Assembly (NCBI GenBank): GCA_009761415.1
Contig: QUOL01000005.1
Coordinates: 186,001-250,000, forward strand
Direction of reading: 5' to 3'
Source of the DNA: Sarcomyxa edulis
Lineage: Eukaryota; Basidiomycota; Agaricomycetes; Agaricales; Mycenaceae
DNA length: 64,000 nt
Part shown: piece by piece, positions 1 through 11,282 of the stretch
How positions within the stretch are numbered: position 1 is the first letter of the stretch
Layout: every line of letters begins with the position of its first letter
Made by a program: the position numbers and the translations under genes
The notes under the pieces: model-generated
The model's database searches: none
What the model was told of the DNA's origin: nothing
What the model saw: the letters and a program-made list of their open reading frames with translations, nothing else

Positions 1-209
1 CCTGTAGGGGCACTAGGATTATGATCGTCGAAGATAAGGTTCAGTGTGTTCGGGTTGGACTCGGTAGGTACCCAGAGGGAGGTGCCGATTTCCGGTATGG
101 GGACGTGGCCAGTGGAATCTATATGCTCTGTGGGCTGGAAGGGATATACAGCTTGACTCAAATCGAGTGTAGGATCGTAGTACTCGACACGTCGCATTGG
201 CTTTGACAT
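1..209 (-). CDS. Hypothetical protein, N-terminal part only (runs off the window)
   Basis: The reverse strand is open from an ATG at 209 to the window edge and gives 69 codons with no stop. The start reads MSKPMRRVEYYDPTLDLSQ, followed by a segment rich in Pro, Thr and acidic residues. There is no signal peptide or membrane segment. I do not recognise the family, and the rest of the gene lies outside the window. The sense is supported by an ATG in acceptable context and by an uninterrupted frame with coding-like composition. The gene lies downstream of the F-BAR gene on the same strand, with about 720 bases between them. Confidence 0.55.
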   Translation of the reverse strand, partial: MSKPMRRVEYYDPTLDLSQAVYPFQPTEHIDSTGHVPIPEIGTSLWVPTESNPNTLNLIFDDHNPSAPT

Positions 210-933
210 GATGGAACTATCAGCCCAAGTCGTGCGATGACAAGATATCGAAGGATGTGGGCTTCGAAGAAATTAGGGGGATAGATGCTATGCGGATATG
301 TCGACGCATTCAGGTAGGATTTAATGAGAAAAAAGACAAGGCCACAGGGTGATGGCTACGTACGAGCCACAGATCGTCCGAAGGACAACAATATCGTCGT
401 CTAGCAAAAAAGTAACAAAAGAGTACAATGGCAGGTTTCGAGCGCTAGATAGGCGCTAAAGGTGTACCACGATGCACGGTGGCATCCCGATGGCCAATTA
501 TTGTAATGGCATTGCCTAGAACGGTGGAAAAAGCGCTAGCTTCCGCGAACATTTGGGCCTGTATCGCGAGGGCAGAGATGAGGGAAACGATGGTGATGGT
601 TAGGATGAAGCAGGCGTTCAAGATTTCTCCGGATAAAGTTTGACCGAACTTTGCAGTCAGTAGCCACATTACAGTCCATGCACATTACTGTTCCATACTA
701 AATAAAGGAGAGCGAAATAAATATAACAAGTAAGTAGCTTGCATCCCGAATGTAAGTCGTAAATTGTATGATCATGAGCGCGAAGCACCCGTTGAAATAT
801 GATGAAGACATAAGTGCGAAGATGGTAGCTTTAGAATCTATAGGGAAGAGAGATCAGACAACAAGGTCTGGAGAGCAGTCAGGAAGGATCTTACAACTAC
901 TGGCACGCCGAAAACCATAGGAACAGAAAGAGC
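210..933. other. Intergenic region, probably promoter of the truncated gene and 3' UTR of the F-BAR gene
   Basis: This stretch separates two reverse-strand genes. One reverse ORF (445-669, 74 codons, with a hydrophobic middle) lies inside it. I see no splice partners or family match for that ORF, so I do not call it a gene. No clear TATA box or repeat is evident. Confidence 0.4.
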
Positions 934-2776
934 CTAGAAGAGAACAACAAAATTGCTAGGAAACACGTTCTTTCCTGGTTTCCTCCTAGCTTCGTCCAGG
1001 AGTTCGCCGCTCCACCACCCATCGTCGGGAGTGGCAGTAACGGCTATGACATCTCCAGCCTGAAAATCGAACTCTTCGTCGATGGTTGCAGTGTAATCAT
1101 ACAGTGCTTTGACTGACGGAAAGGGAGGGGAGTGAGAACATTGAGGCTGTGAATAGGCATGGAAATCACATACCATAGAACAATACGACAACTCCATCTT
1201 CCTGTGGGGGTTGAGTAGGATCAGAAGTAGGTGGGTTGATAGGTGATGTTATCGTGACGCGACGGGGCGGGTTATCCGGGATATATACCGTTGGAGGCTC
1301 TGATGGACGAGATGACTGACCGTTGATAACAGGAAGGGGTTGCGGGGTTGGGTCTTTTGGAAGTGGAACAGTGACAGGTGCTACAACCTTATTCTCGGTC
1401 GGATTAGGAGTATGCCCTCGATTTGAAGGACTAGCAGTAGAGGGTTTCGTCGCCTCAGGAGGTTGATTATTTCCTCTTCCTCTCCCATTACCAGGACTTG
1501 TGGGTTCTGAAGGAGTCGATGAACGGTATGTTGGAGATCTCTTGGTCGCTCGAGTGAACTTTGCGGGTCGTCTAGAGCCTCGTGAGTGAGACGAAGACCC
1601 AGGGCTATCTCGATCTTGCGCATTGCCGTCTGCTAAGGGAAGATCGGGCAAGGTGTTGCCTGTTCCATAATCTCGAACGAAGTTTTCCATGTCCTTGTCT
1701 GGTTCCATCTGGTCTAACGCAACGCGGATTTTCTCGCAAGCCTGCATTTTTATCTGTCAGAACGCAGAGACACGAAGGGGTATCAAAAATCGTCACCATA
1801 TCATCGGCGACACACAAAGTCGAAACGGCATTGGCGTACGTCCATATGTTCTCCCTCAGAAACTCAAGCCTCTCCTCTTCTAAATCCTGACACGAATCAC
1901 AAAATCCTTTCCAGTCGTCTTCCCATTTTGGCAGAACCTCTCGGAGAGTTTTGACGAAATTCGTCAGGTCCTTCTCGTTTGCTTGTACTGTCTGCTGGGC
2001 CCTCTGCAACTTCAATTGCAATCTCTCAAGGTCTTTTACATCCAAAGCAGAAGCCTGAGCGCCATATGTATTGATCCGTTGCAAGTCGGCCTCGTATTTC
2101 TCTCTCGCCTTGTTAACATACGACTCCTGGGTTTGCTTGGCTTTCAGTTTCTTCTCGATTACACTCTGTTGCGTCTTCTTATGTTGTGTCTGCTTGGCGC
2201 AGAAAGCCGTGACTTGACCCTCCATATCTGTACGAATTTGTTCGGCGAGTTGTAAATGAAAGGTCGCCTGATTATCGGTTTCGAGACGAAGTGTGTCTAG
2301 CGAGTTACGAAGCTCCCTATGGATGCGAGCAATCAGCGAGCCAGCCAATTTAGATCGATATCTACGCAGTGTGATTCGCGTACCCGATCTCATCTTTCCC
2401 TAGAGTCGTTTTGGCTAAGTTTGAGAGTCGTGTCGCGTACTCTTCCTCGATAAGAGATCTACCGAGTTAGACCATCAGAATCCATGTAGCACGACTGATA
2501 TCGCACCCAGCACTCACCTCTCTCGCCAATAGTTACGAAGGTCTTCCGTCGTTCTGGCTGCCTAGTCGCATGTCAAGATAATAAACACGAATGAACTGGT
2601 GCGGAACTCACCCCTCGCATGCGCGCTAGAAGGATATCTACCCCTGCATCACTCAACCCCCAAAACGAATTGCAAAAGTCTCTGGAACGACTGCCATTAT
2701 ACAGGTCGACGCCCGGAGACTTTGCGATGGCGTATTTCGACAAGGATGTTGCAGAAGATTGCCGCCGAACGGGCAT
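934..2776 (-). CDS. F-BAR and SH3 domain protein of the Cdc15/Imp2/Hof1 family
   Basis: Proteins of this family bend membrane and scaffold the contractile ring and septum during cytokinesis. Exon 1 starts MPVRRQSSATSLSKYAIAKS and carries the F-BAR opening motif FCNSFWG and DILLARMRG. Further short exons supply AARTTEDLRNYWRER, IEEEYATRL and GKDEIGELRNSLDTLRLET, followed by a long helical region from about 2300 to 1820 (KTQQSVIEKKLKAK, LPKWEDDWKGFCDSCQDLE). The middle (about 1750-1200) is a low-complexity Ser/Pro/Thr linker. The last exon holds a C-terminal SH3 domain: VKALYDYTATIDEEFDF, GWWSGEL, then FPSNFVVLF and the stop. Intron phases agree throughout and I see no break. Domain order and ending in SH3 match Cdc15/Imp2. 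Which of the yeast paralogues is closest cannot be settled by eye. Confidence 0.9.
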
Positions 2777-2869
2777 TTTGTACGGTGTAGTGGTGAGAAG
2801 TTAAGAGATAGAGTAAAAATAAGGATCATATAGAGGTCGAATGTATCTGATCCGCCATCATGACCGCCG

Positions 2870-3913
2870 TCACGTAGGATGCAGCCGACGGGCGACCCCG
2901 GGAAATGCTGTGCTTTTGGCTACCGTTTGAAAACCCTGATACATGTCAGACCATAGAAATATCATATCCAGCACGACATCAGTTTTGAACTGAGAGGATC
3001 TCGAGGGAGAACGAGGAGAACACGAGGAGGATTCGGGAAAAAGCCAAAAAGAAGTGGAAAACAAAGTTTCAAATTACAACGGAACCTGGGTGGTGTGACT
3101 TGCGACGCGTACGCGACCGTCACGCGTTTTCTCTTCCGGAGGCATAAGCCACTGCAGACTGGGATTTTACCACTGGAGATCATAAGATCCCGGACTTTCT
3201 GACTCGCACTTTCTGATAGAACCCCACAAATCCAAGGTCCATTCGAGCTTTCTATGGTCTCTACTGATGATCACATAGAATTCGATAAATTGATGCTTGC
3301 TTTGGAGGATACTAGCGGCAAGGAAAAGTCTATGCGACATGCGGATTAATCGGTGTGGAAGACCAAGATGAGGGACTTCCAACGCTTTGAACGTACAGGA
3401 GGATCGGGACGCTTTGCTTTCGTCGTCGTCGTCACTCTAGATAACGACGGTGTTGGTGGAACTCCTGTCATGAGATCAGTGAGTATACTTGCGACATCTT
3501 GACTGACTGATATATTCACTGTGTTCTCAACAACGTCTCGAGCAACATCATCATCACGGGAGACCAGCTGACTTGATGCATATAGAGCATCGAGATATGG
3601 CCACAGAACAATGAGCAATCTTTCGACGAACATCTTCATTGTTCCTGTCGACGTCTAGCCTCTGACAGCCTGTAGCCAGAGGGTCAACTACTCTGATGAT
3701 GACGACACCGTCAATGTGCAGGATGTATACGCTGATCTTCCTGGGTGATGAAATGATCCTTGGGGTACATAGATTGGGCCCCAGTTTATTTTGGGGCATC
3801 ATGATGGCCCGTGGACCCATCAGCTTTTCGGTCAAACCTACCATGCTGCCAGGCTGGAGCCTCATGGCCGGATGAGGAATAGGATAGATACGTTTGAATG
3901 CCGGTGCTCCCAT
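2870..3913 (-). CDS. Possible uncharacterised gene; exon structure unresolved
   Basis: Several reverse-strand segments look coding but do not join convincingly. One begins with an ATG at 3913 (MGAPAFKRIYPIPHPAMRLQ). Another at 3639-3460 contains LLIVLWPYLDALYASSQLVS. A terminal piece at about 2990-2873 reads KTDVVLDMIFLWSDMYQGFQ and ends at a stop. GT and AG signals exist between them, but no set of introns keeps one frame with confidence, and no family motif is visible. It could be one gene with several introns, two short genes or decayed sequence. The coordinates mark the region and are not a verified CDS. Confidence 0.25.
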
Positions 3914-4132
3914 AGTTTCCGTCTGAGCGATGCAATTAAACTCAGTCCCAGCCAGTGATAGAAAAAACCGTCTTTGACGAATACGAGGGGCATTATAGAG
4001 GTCGAAGCGTAGAACGGACCTCGAAGGGCAGAGCCAAATGAAAAGAAGACATCATCGTATTGTTTAATAGTAACATGACAGACTCACAATTCGATACATT
4101 GCATTCACCGACAGCTACAACGTCCGATCGTT

Positions 4133-4813
4133 TCACGATACTTCAGTCACGCCGCCGGACCCTCGAATGGTCATCTTCGCCAATTTTCCATCAGCATCCT
4201 CGATCTCAACTTCTATGTCTGGGACCGCTCCTCCTTCTCCATCTTCGCCCTCGACAGGATCACCTTCCTCCTCCTTGATTGCGTCATCTGTCTCCAGTTT
4301 CATCACCTCTACCATCCACTTCGCACCCTCTTCCCAGCCCGCCATTTCCGCTTCTCCGAGCGGTGATCGCCCAGCTGTGTTTTTTACATCGATGAGATCG
4401 ATACCCGGACCTCCGGGGAACTCGACAAGTTTCTGAGCAACGGCCAGATGCGAATTGAGAGCTGCCCAGTGCAATGGCGTTGATTTCGCGGTGTTCTGAC
4501 ATGACAGAAGACTCGGTGATACAAGAGGTAGCAAGTAATCCAGGACATCTAGAACAAAGACGATACATACACAACATCTTTCAGACATCAGATTTTTCTC
4601 TGTGTATAATTAGAGAAATAGTTACTCACCTGTGTGCCCGTTACCGCAGACCATATGCAGTACACAGTTACCATTATCGTCCCTTACAGTTGATAGAGAT
4701 TCTGATCCGAATTGTTCTACGAACTGCTGGATCTCCTCAATGTCGCCATATCTGCAAGATAGCAGAAGTTCGTCGTTGTCGTCGGCAGAAGGAACTTGGA
4801 CAGTGGTGGACAT
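4133..4813 (-). CDS. Ankyrin-repeat protein, Yar1-like
   Basis: Yar1 in yeast is a small ankyrin protein that chaperones ribosomal protein Rps3 in 40S biogenesis. The two-exon gene starts MSTTVQVPSADDNDELLLSC. Ankyrin repeats follow: DDNGNCVLHMVCGNGHT, spliced to DVLDYLLP, then STPLHWAALNSHLAVAQKLV and VKNTAGRSPLGEAEMAG. The tail is acidic (EEEGDPVEGEDGEGG) and ends near GSGGVTEVS. The intron (about 4630-4543) has a gtgagt donor and joins CACACAG to ATGTC in frame. Length (about 200 codons), two to three repeats and an acidic C-terminus fit Yar1. The ortholog assignment is an inference from size and layout because ankyrin repeats are generic. Confidence 0.8.
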
Positions 4814-5444
4814 GGAACTGAGGAGGTCTTTGTCAAAAAAAGATCATGATCAAATTTCCGTCCATCCGGGGAAATCTAAATTTTGATGTTTTGGACACGA
4901 AATCGGCATTTCCGCGACTTTCATACTACTTGCCTCCCGCCACTGTCACGGTCATTCACGCTCCCCGAGCCCTCTCCGAAGAAGGACGAGTCTCAGGAAT
5001 AAGACCTGAACGTGCAAAGAATATCCCTGGATATTTTGCCACCGGTGATGTATAAATAATGCATCAGTGTCTTCAAGTTTGACTACTCCCAAATCAAAGA
5101 GTGTTTGCTATGTCGCACCTGAGCATCGTTCTCGCGATGGCGATGCCACGGCTCCATGTGATCAGTTACTGCCGTATCCCCAGTGTTTGACGAGAGTATG
5201 CCCCGCCCGACTGCTAAGCCAATTCCGAATCACCCATCAAACTTGATCGCCACACGACCTGATCAAATGCCTCGGCTAGCATGTGGTCCCAAACCCACAT
5301 ATATACATAGATGACAGCTTCGGAAGTTCTCTGAACTCTTGTAGCTCCCTTTTAATACACCAGTAACGGTCTTTCGTCTTCTTTCTCTCGCCGGAACGAG
5401 CCCTCTTGTCTGTCTGATTGACAATACCATCCCATTCGTTCATT
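4814..5444. promoter_or_regulatory. Divergent promoter region between the ankyrin gene and the membrane-protein gene
   Basis: The two flanking genes point away from each other, so both promoters must lie in these 630 bases. A TATAAATA box-like sequence is at 5051-5058, about 390 bases before the forward ATG. A pyrimidine-rich stretch (5380-5412) precedes the forward start, as is common in basidiomycete promoters. Function is inferred. Confidence 0.4.
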
Positions 5445-7668
5445 ATGTCTCATACGTCCCCCGCTACGTTTCTTGTCTGGGCGATCGTCTCGTCTTTGGT
5501 GAGTGCCGTTCTGATACCACCCGTTCAGCATCTACTAACGATTTATTCTTAGTTGGGAATGTTCTTGATATTCCATTTGTGGTCTTTTGACCGATTCAAA
5601 TGCTTGAAGTAAGTCAGGAACTGCCCGCCATCCAGTAGATGCTCCTGTTGACCATCGAAATACTATAGATGGAACAACGGGCCTTACTCAGGAGCATTCA
5701 AACGTGTCATGACCGTAAGTCAAATCGTCGACTGATGCATCTTCACCACTCATCTCTTGCCCAGTATTCATATTTACTCAGTGTACCATTAATCATGACG
5801 TATTCCATCGGGTTCGCAATCATCAAGTACACCGAAGGTTTCATATTTGTACCGTCTATGGGAAGTAAGTAAGACCACTTGCTATTCATACTACTCGCGA
5901 AGGCTCATTGAGAGCTCTTACAGTCATACCTTCCCCGCATCAGAATTGGGGTCCGTTGCCGCAAGCTGCGATACTACCCCTGATGCTCATGTTCTCAGTG
6001 GGATGGAGTCTCGAAATGTATGTTCATTCAATCACCTCATCACCGGCCTCACTCACGATATCGTTCGATCTCTTCACCGATCTAGGGTAACTCACTTGGA
6101 AGGTAAGAGATATGTTTAAACGTGCTACCTCCCTTGAATCTTAAATGACCGTATGGCGACCATCTAGAGCTTTGCTTTTGGCTTTTCCTGGTGAATGCCG
6201 CATCAGCTCAGCAAGACTGGTTCCGCAGTCTTTACTTCAAAACATGGGTCTTTGGGTCTGGGGTCGCTGTTTGCTATATGCCTCTAGTCACGATCTTTAC
6301 TCGATCCGACCCTTTGAAGGTATGCCATATTCATCCTATCATAACTCTGCGCGAATGAACCTCAAATTTCGATGCCTAGAACGAAGCGTACACATTCTTG
6401 GCGGGCAGCTTAGGGAGTTTGTCATTGACTATATGGTTCACCCCCATTTTGTATGTCTCTCCCCGTTTGCTACGCGATTTGTTCATACGAACACATGATT
6501 TTAGATGGGCCTTCCCTGCGTTCTTGGATAACCTTGTGCGTAATCATTCTACCTACTTGGATGAACCTTCTGATCTTCTCTTTCCAACAGAGAAGAGAAA
6601 ACGTCGATACCGCCACAATTGTCCGTCTGACGAAGTTCCACGAATTAAACGTATGCGCATACTTTTGTTCCCTAGCGAATTGATGACTCACCCTTTCAAT
6701 TAGACTCTCCGTGTTTTGTTCCGTTTTTTGTTCGTTTGCCCCCTCCTCATACTTGGGGTTGATGGAATCCGCCCCCACCAACACATCAACGACAGTATGG
6801 TCTCGACAGGTACGCTTACCTTCAACTCAACATACTGTGTTGTTTCTCACTAAGCCTGCCACCCACATAAAAGATCTTCTCGCCATGATCGCCGCCTTTG
6901 GTTGTGTCGTATCATCTGCTCTGACGCTCGTGGTGAGCAGTTATAATCTTTTGTTTTTTGCAAGCAATATTCCTGATTTTTATCGTATCTCTCTCTCATA
7001 GATATTCTTCCCCCGTTCCATAGAAGGCGAAATTGCTGCCCGCGACGCGGCTCGCGAAAGACGACAAACTAAATCCTCGGAGAGTCGAACCGCACGGCTG
7101 TTGAATTCGCGACAGAGCAATCACTCACAAAACTTCTCCATGACTCAAATCGACGTCGGACACCCCGTTGGTGGAAGAACATATCTGTTAACGTCTTCCC
7201 CCGTCAAGGCGACTCACAGCCTCCCCGACGAGAGATCGCCTATGAATTCACCGTATTCTCAAAAATATGGGCTGGAAGATGAAGAGTTCGATGGGACTGA
7301 TATGAAACTGAACTTATCGGCGATGCCCAAACTCCAGCCTGTCAGACCGACGCCGAGTCGTAGAAAAGGATCTGACGTGGAGATGGGCAATATTGGTCTT
7401 GGTCTTGGAACGACGAGAAACGCGTCACCGAGTTTGACGGAAAGTAACCTCTCGAGACATAACATGAGGATGTCAAAATTGAACCCCATGGTGCACACCT
7501 TCACTTCGCCTATCGGTACGTTCTTCCCCAGTCAAGCATGTGCAGTGCGTATCATTGATTTGACACAATCTCTCGTTTATAGATCTGGCGTATGGGTCCC
7601 ACCAGACTTCGCAGCAGACCATCCCGGGTGTTGTTAACGACTCACGATTCACCTTCGCGCGTAATTGA
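5445..7668 (+). CDS. Multi-pass membrane protein of unknown function
   Basis: Starts MSHTSPATFLVWAIVSSL and is assembled from about ten short exons. Joined exons give around seven hydrophobic helices: GMFLIFHLWSFDRF, YSYLLSVPLIMTYSIGFAII, AAILPLMLMFSVGWSLEM, FWLFLVNAASA, FGSGVAVCYMPLVTIF, LGSLSLTIWFTPIL, LFRFLFVCPLLILG and LLAMIAAFGCVVSSALTLVI. A charged segment follows (EGEIAARDAARERRQ), then a long Ser/Thr/Pro-rich cytoplasmic tail (about 7090-7510). The last exon gives DLAYGSHQTSQQT and stops at 7666. The first intron begins at 5499. The layout resembles a seven-helix receptor or transporter-like protein, but I cannot name the family. A basidiomycete-specific family is likely. Confidence 0.75.
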
Positions 7669-8069
7669 TGTAGGATCTGATTGATCAATTACATGTCCTG
7701 TTGTGAATACGAAATGAAGTATCGAGATCCTTTCTTAGCACTGGACTGTTGTACTAGTATTACCGACGCCCGTTTATTAACTTACAATATATCCTTAATT
7801 ACCAGCTTCAATGAGATTGATATATAGATGAGATGTTTGTTGTCTGACCTCCTCGACCGGTATCCGGGGTCCCGTGACGCGAAGCTTTCGTGCGGAACTT
7901 GGTCAATGCCTCTTGAAATTGACCCTCAAGACTTGTCGTTCTGCAAGGCCACAAAACACTGTATTTTTAAAGCTGCTCTTGGTTTCTCTGTTATTTTGAA
8001 GAAGAACGAAGTCTACGGACGAGAGTGGGATCGATCGAAGTGTGGACTTTTTGATAAGATTTCCCAATA
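7669..8069. other. Intergenic region upstream of the CHY zinc-finger gene
   Basis: Holds the 3' UTR of the membrane-protein gene and the promoter of the next gene. A forward ORF (7828-8070, 80 codons) lies here. It overlaps the next start codon, has no recognisable motif and is probably chance. Confidence 0.4.
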
Positions 8070-8742
8070 ATGTGGTGAGCTCTCGTCTACATCGTCCACC
8101 TTTCTCTCATTTGCGCACCATCCATGCTCCAAAAAGTGCAGAACTATGCATGGTCTTTGTGTGACGCTCACTCAAGGATATCTCAACATCTCTTGATTGT
8201 TACTATCGACATCTCATTCATACCAACCCATGCAGCAAACACATTTTAAACGCACAAGTCTCCATCCGCGCGCCATGCTGCAAACAATGGTATGATTGTG
8301 CAGAATGCCATGCGGAAGCACAGTCTCACCCGCTGGCCAAAACGTTGGAGATGGCGTTCATGTGCAAGAAATGCAAAAAGGCATTTCGGAAGGATATGAC
8401 GGCTTATGAGGAAAGTGATGAGTATTGTCCGCATTGCGATAATCACTACGTGCGTCTGTATATAATCTTTTGTATGCGATTCGTACTAATACTTGGACAT
8501 CGTTAGGTCGTCGAGGCGAAAACGCCTCAGGCTGTCGTAGGTGTGGAGGGCACGGATGCTCGGGTCGATGCTCGGTGAGACTTTGAAATGACTAGCCTTA
8601 GTTGGTTCAACACTGACAGGTCATCCTCTGTCGTTTTTCCCTTCGTTTTCCCTGTTACAGAATGTTGAAAGACGAACGCGTCAAATCTACGCAGAGCCGA
8701 TCGATCTTTACGCAGGAGGATACTGCTGATCGTCTCGGATAG
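8070..8742 (+). CDS. CHY zinc-finger protein, Hot13-like
   Basis: In yeast, Hot13 is a zinc-binding protein of the mitochondrial intermembrane space that helps keep Mia40/Tim proteins redox-competent. The main exon (from 8236) reads KHILNAQVSIRAPCCKQWYD, then CAECHAEAQSHPL, MAFMCKKCKKAFRKD and YCPHCDNHY, which supplies the expected Cys/His pairs. Later exons give VVEAKTPQAVVGVEG, MLKDERVKSTQSRSIF and a stop at 8740-8742. The start is unusual. I place it in a 5-base first exon, ATGTG (8070-8074), followed by a gtgagc donor and an acceptor at 8235, giving M-C-K-H-I-L-N-A, the N-terminus I would expect for this family. A longer 5' exon reading through PCSKHILN is possible. The protein is about 110 residues. 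Confidence 0.85.
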
Positions 8743-9178
8743 AAATCTTACCCACCTTGTTTGTTAGGCCAACATCTATAATGCTAGTGTCATTCCACTA
8801 CCAGTAAGAGGATCTTTTTGTCGGAATCATAGCTATGGCGACATTTGCAGAACGCCTCTTTTGCGTATTCAACAAAGAGCTCTTGAAACAAAGGGTGAGC
8901 TCGAAACTCCACGATTTCACCATTCCATTCCTTTATCCAGCCGAAAAGGCTTTGTGGCATATGGTACGCCCCACAAAGTACGATCATGACCCCATTCACG
9001 ACACAGTCACTTATACTTCCCTTTCTCCCTGGTCAGTCTTTCTGTCCCTTTGTTATCCATCACATCATAGCTAGTATAAATATTCAGCATCATGGATTGT
9101 CTCTCCTCATTCAGGTTCTATTCAATCAGTCTCGCTCAAGTGACAACGCTTGCTAAATAATCACGACTGTTTGCAATC

Positions 9179-9538
9179 ATGCTACATCCACCTATCATTC
9201 CATTTTCCTCTGAATCGTCTCCAGCTGAATTTCTACGCTTGGCCGCTCGCCGCTCTCTCTGCGACCCTACCGATGTGTTTGTCCCCAGGATGACTGGGAA
9301 GTCATCCACATTCATGTTTGTGCTCGTATTTGTTGCAGACCTCTTGCTGTAACTTACGATATATTTCAGGAGGGATTATCAGGAACCCGTGGACGTGCCT
9401 GACCAAGGTTTTTTCTTGGAAAGAGAGGACTGGCAAAGCGCATCGGAGCCACTGTGCGTATACTTTTCTTTGAGATCCTCTGCTTCGCTCACCCTGAATT
9501 TCAGAGACTCCCCTGATACGAAAGGGCCATCACTATGA
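9179..9538 (+). CDS. Short hypothetical protein (about 84 residues)
   Basis: A three-exon reading starts at ATG 9179 with MLHPPIIPFSSESSPAEFLR and continues LAARRSLCDPTDVFVPRM. It splices through an acceptor near 9369 into RDYQEPVDVPDQGFFLERED, then through a second intron into DSPDTKGPSL and a stop at 9536-9538. All splice phases agree. There is no known domain, signal peptide or membrane segment. A segment around 10450-10560 looks like a diverged copy of part of exon 1 (see findings). It may be a lineage-specific gene. Confidence 0.45.
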
Positions 9539-9645
9539 ACCACCGCCTTCAGAGTGTGGTTCAGTCGAGGTCGGAGGTGCAGCAAGTGGCTCAAATACGC
9601 GATCGTCCGTTCTATTTCACTGACCCTATTCTTTTCATGTTGCTA

Positions 9646-10370
9646 ATGGATCCTCGACGGCATAGTACCTCCGGAACTAGAAACAAACGCACTTCCGCTC
9701 GCATGCACCCGTACGCGCGCAAGCCAGTCACTTCAGATGCTGGTAGCCCTCAGGCCGGACCTTCCCAGACTCTTTCCCGATCGTCAGACTTCAGATCACA
9801 CGACTTGTCCGATTGCGAGGTATGCCCCGGATTTCAACAGGGCGAAGCGCCCAAAGGGAAAAGGATCAAGATACACTTCAAGAAGTGTCGTTGTTTCGTT
9901 GACGCGGAGGGAAAACGATCGGTACGGTGCACATGGTCTGGGTGCGAGGAGCCGATGCTACTGCAGTTTGTAGCGTGCCCAGTCAACTCACGACGAGTCT
10001 CCGGTATCTCACTAAGTAGGACTCCTTTTAGTAGATTGAATGGATCAGTGAGGACTTTTGACATATGATCTTGTGGAGTCGGTTGTTGACATTGCCACTC
10101 GTGCCCAGATACATACTCACTCCCAAGAATTTTGATCTTTGCTTGCTACTGATCGAAAGTGTGTCTTTCGTCTTCTATGAGGAGCTGTATTTTTTGTTGA
10201 TGTTTTCCGTGCCTGTTAGACGAAAACAACACTCACACTCGGATGGAAGTGCCTACAGCGACCTCATTAACGATTGTCCAATATGTTTAGATCAAGTCGG
10301 CCCTGAAGGATCCTGACATGGAGGAAATCCCTCAACCCGATCCGACTGCCATGCCCTCGGCATTGATATG
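9646..10370 (+). CDS. Doubtful gene with two Cys-containing segments
   Basis: A forward ORF beginning at ATG 9646 reads MDPRRHSTSGTRNKRTSARM and continues as a Ser/Arg-rich stretch. It ends with a Cys cluster (CEVCPGF, then KKCRCFVDAEGK and CTWSGCEEP) near 9965. About 300 bases on, SDLINDCPICLDQ (about 10260-10297) resembles the first half of a RING finger, and a different frame continues as KDPDMEEIPQPDPTAMPS to a stop near 10370. I could not join these pieces through convincing introns. They may be one small zinc-binding gene, or fragments. The end coordinate is approximate. Confidence 0.25.
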
Positions 10371-11282
10371 AGGGGAAAACCATAAGGCTGAGAGGTGAGT
10401 CGATCCACGAATATTCAAACACAATTCAACTGACTTTTTCGGAGTGCTGGTACTCTCTCCTCAGATGGCGCCGGCTATTCTGCCCTGGCTCTTAACCCCA
10501 CCCAGGACTTGTCCCCAGAACGACTGGGTATCGGGAGTTCAAAACCGCACTTGAGATTCTTGCGGCCAGATGATGTCAAAACCGACGCGCAGTACTATGG
10601 TCACATCGCACGAGAGTTCAACATGTCCAAGAGATCGAATGCCGCCAATGTGAGAAGGCTTCCAGCTCGATCGACTCGTGCAATCGACATATTCAGCACG
10701 CTAAGTCTACATGCATCACGGAGCGAATATGGATCCTGCGATTCTGATAGATACAAGATAATCCGGCGGTAGAGAAACCCAATTTGGGTTCTCAAGGTCA
10801 GTAGTTCGGGAGAAACACTCACCGTCTCTCGAAGTCAATCACAGTCCTGTCCCGAAGGTACAGATTGTATATAGGCCGACACGTTCTAACAATACTGTTG
10901 TCCGACTCATCTCTACTAGTTATCACATTGTCGTACGATTGCGTGGTTCAAGTGGTGCCGGTACCCAACACGGTACGTGGATTGGACTGCAGTTGGTTTC
11001 TCAAATTTGAGGATATCCATCTGACCAGCATCATACTAGTGTCACTTATCATCACGCCGTCAAGTATAGCCTCGCTCAGCATATGAATGAGGAAATTATG
11101 CCTTCGACTCCCATTTCTTGACCCTTCACATAGTTGACGTTGGTGTCTTTCGATTCATTACGTTTTGCTTTCGTCAGTGCTACCATCACCGTGGGCTTCA
11201 GTGCGGGTCAACATGCGTTGAACGCGTGTTTTTGGGTATAATTTTGCTCGGATTGACATAGCTTTGCCTCAGTTTGACCGCC
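10371..11282. other. Intergenic or decayed region upstream of the first BTB gene
   Basis: Contains a coding-like forward segment (10465-10680: NPTQDLSPERLG, then RPDDVKTDAQYYGHIAREF) without a clear start or splice context. It resembles the 9179 gene over a short stretch. The last 180 bases share scattered similarity with the sequence upstream of the second BTB gene, for example a TGAACGCGTGT block in both (about 11218 and 13068). This fits duplication of a segment that included the promoter. Confidence 0.35.

Noticed and set aside
445..669. Reverse ORF of 74 codons with a hydrophobic middle, looking like a small membrane protein
   Set aside because: It lies in the promoter/3' UTR space between two genes, has no splice partners or family motif, and open stretches of this length occur by chance.
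1605..2393. Reading the F-BAR gene as a single 262-codon ORF starting MRSGTRITLRRYRSK
   Set aside because: The first 26 codons are intron sequence; family motifs need an intron after GKDEIG and exons upstream to 2776.
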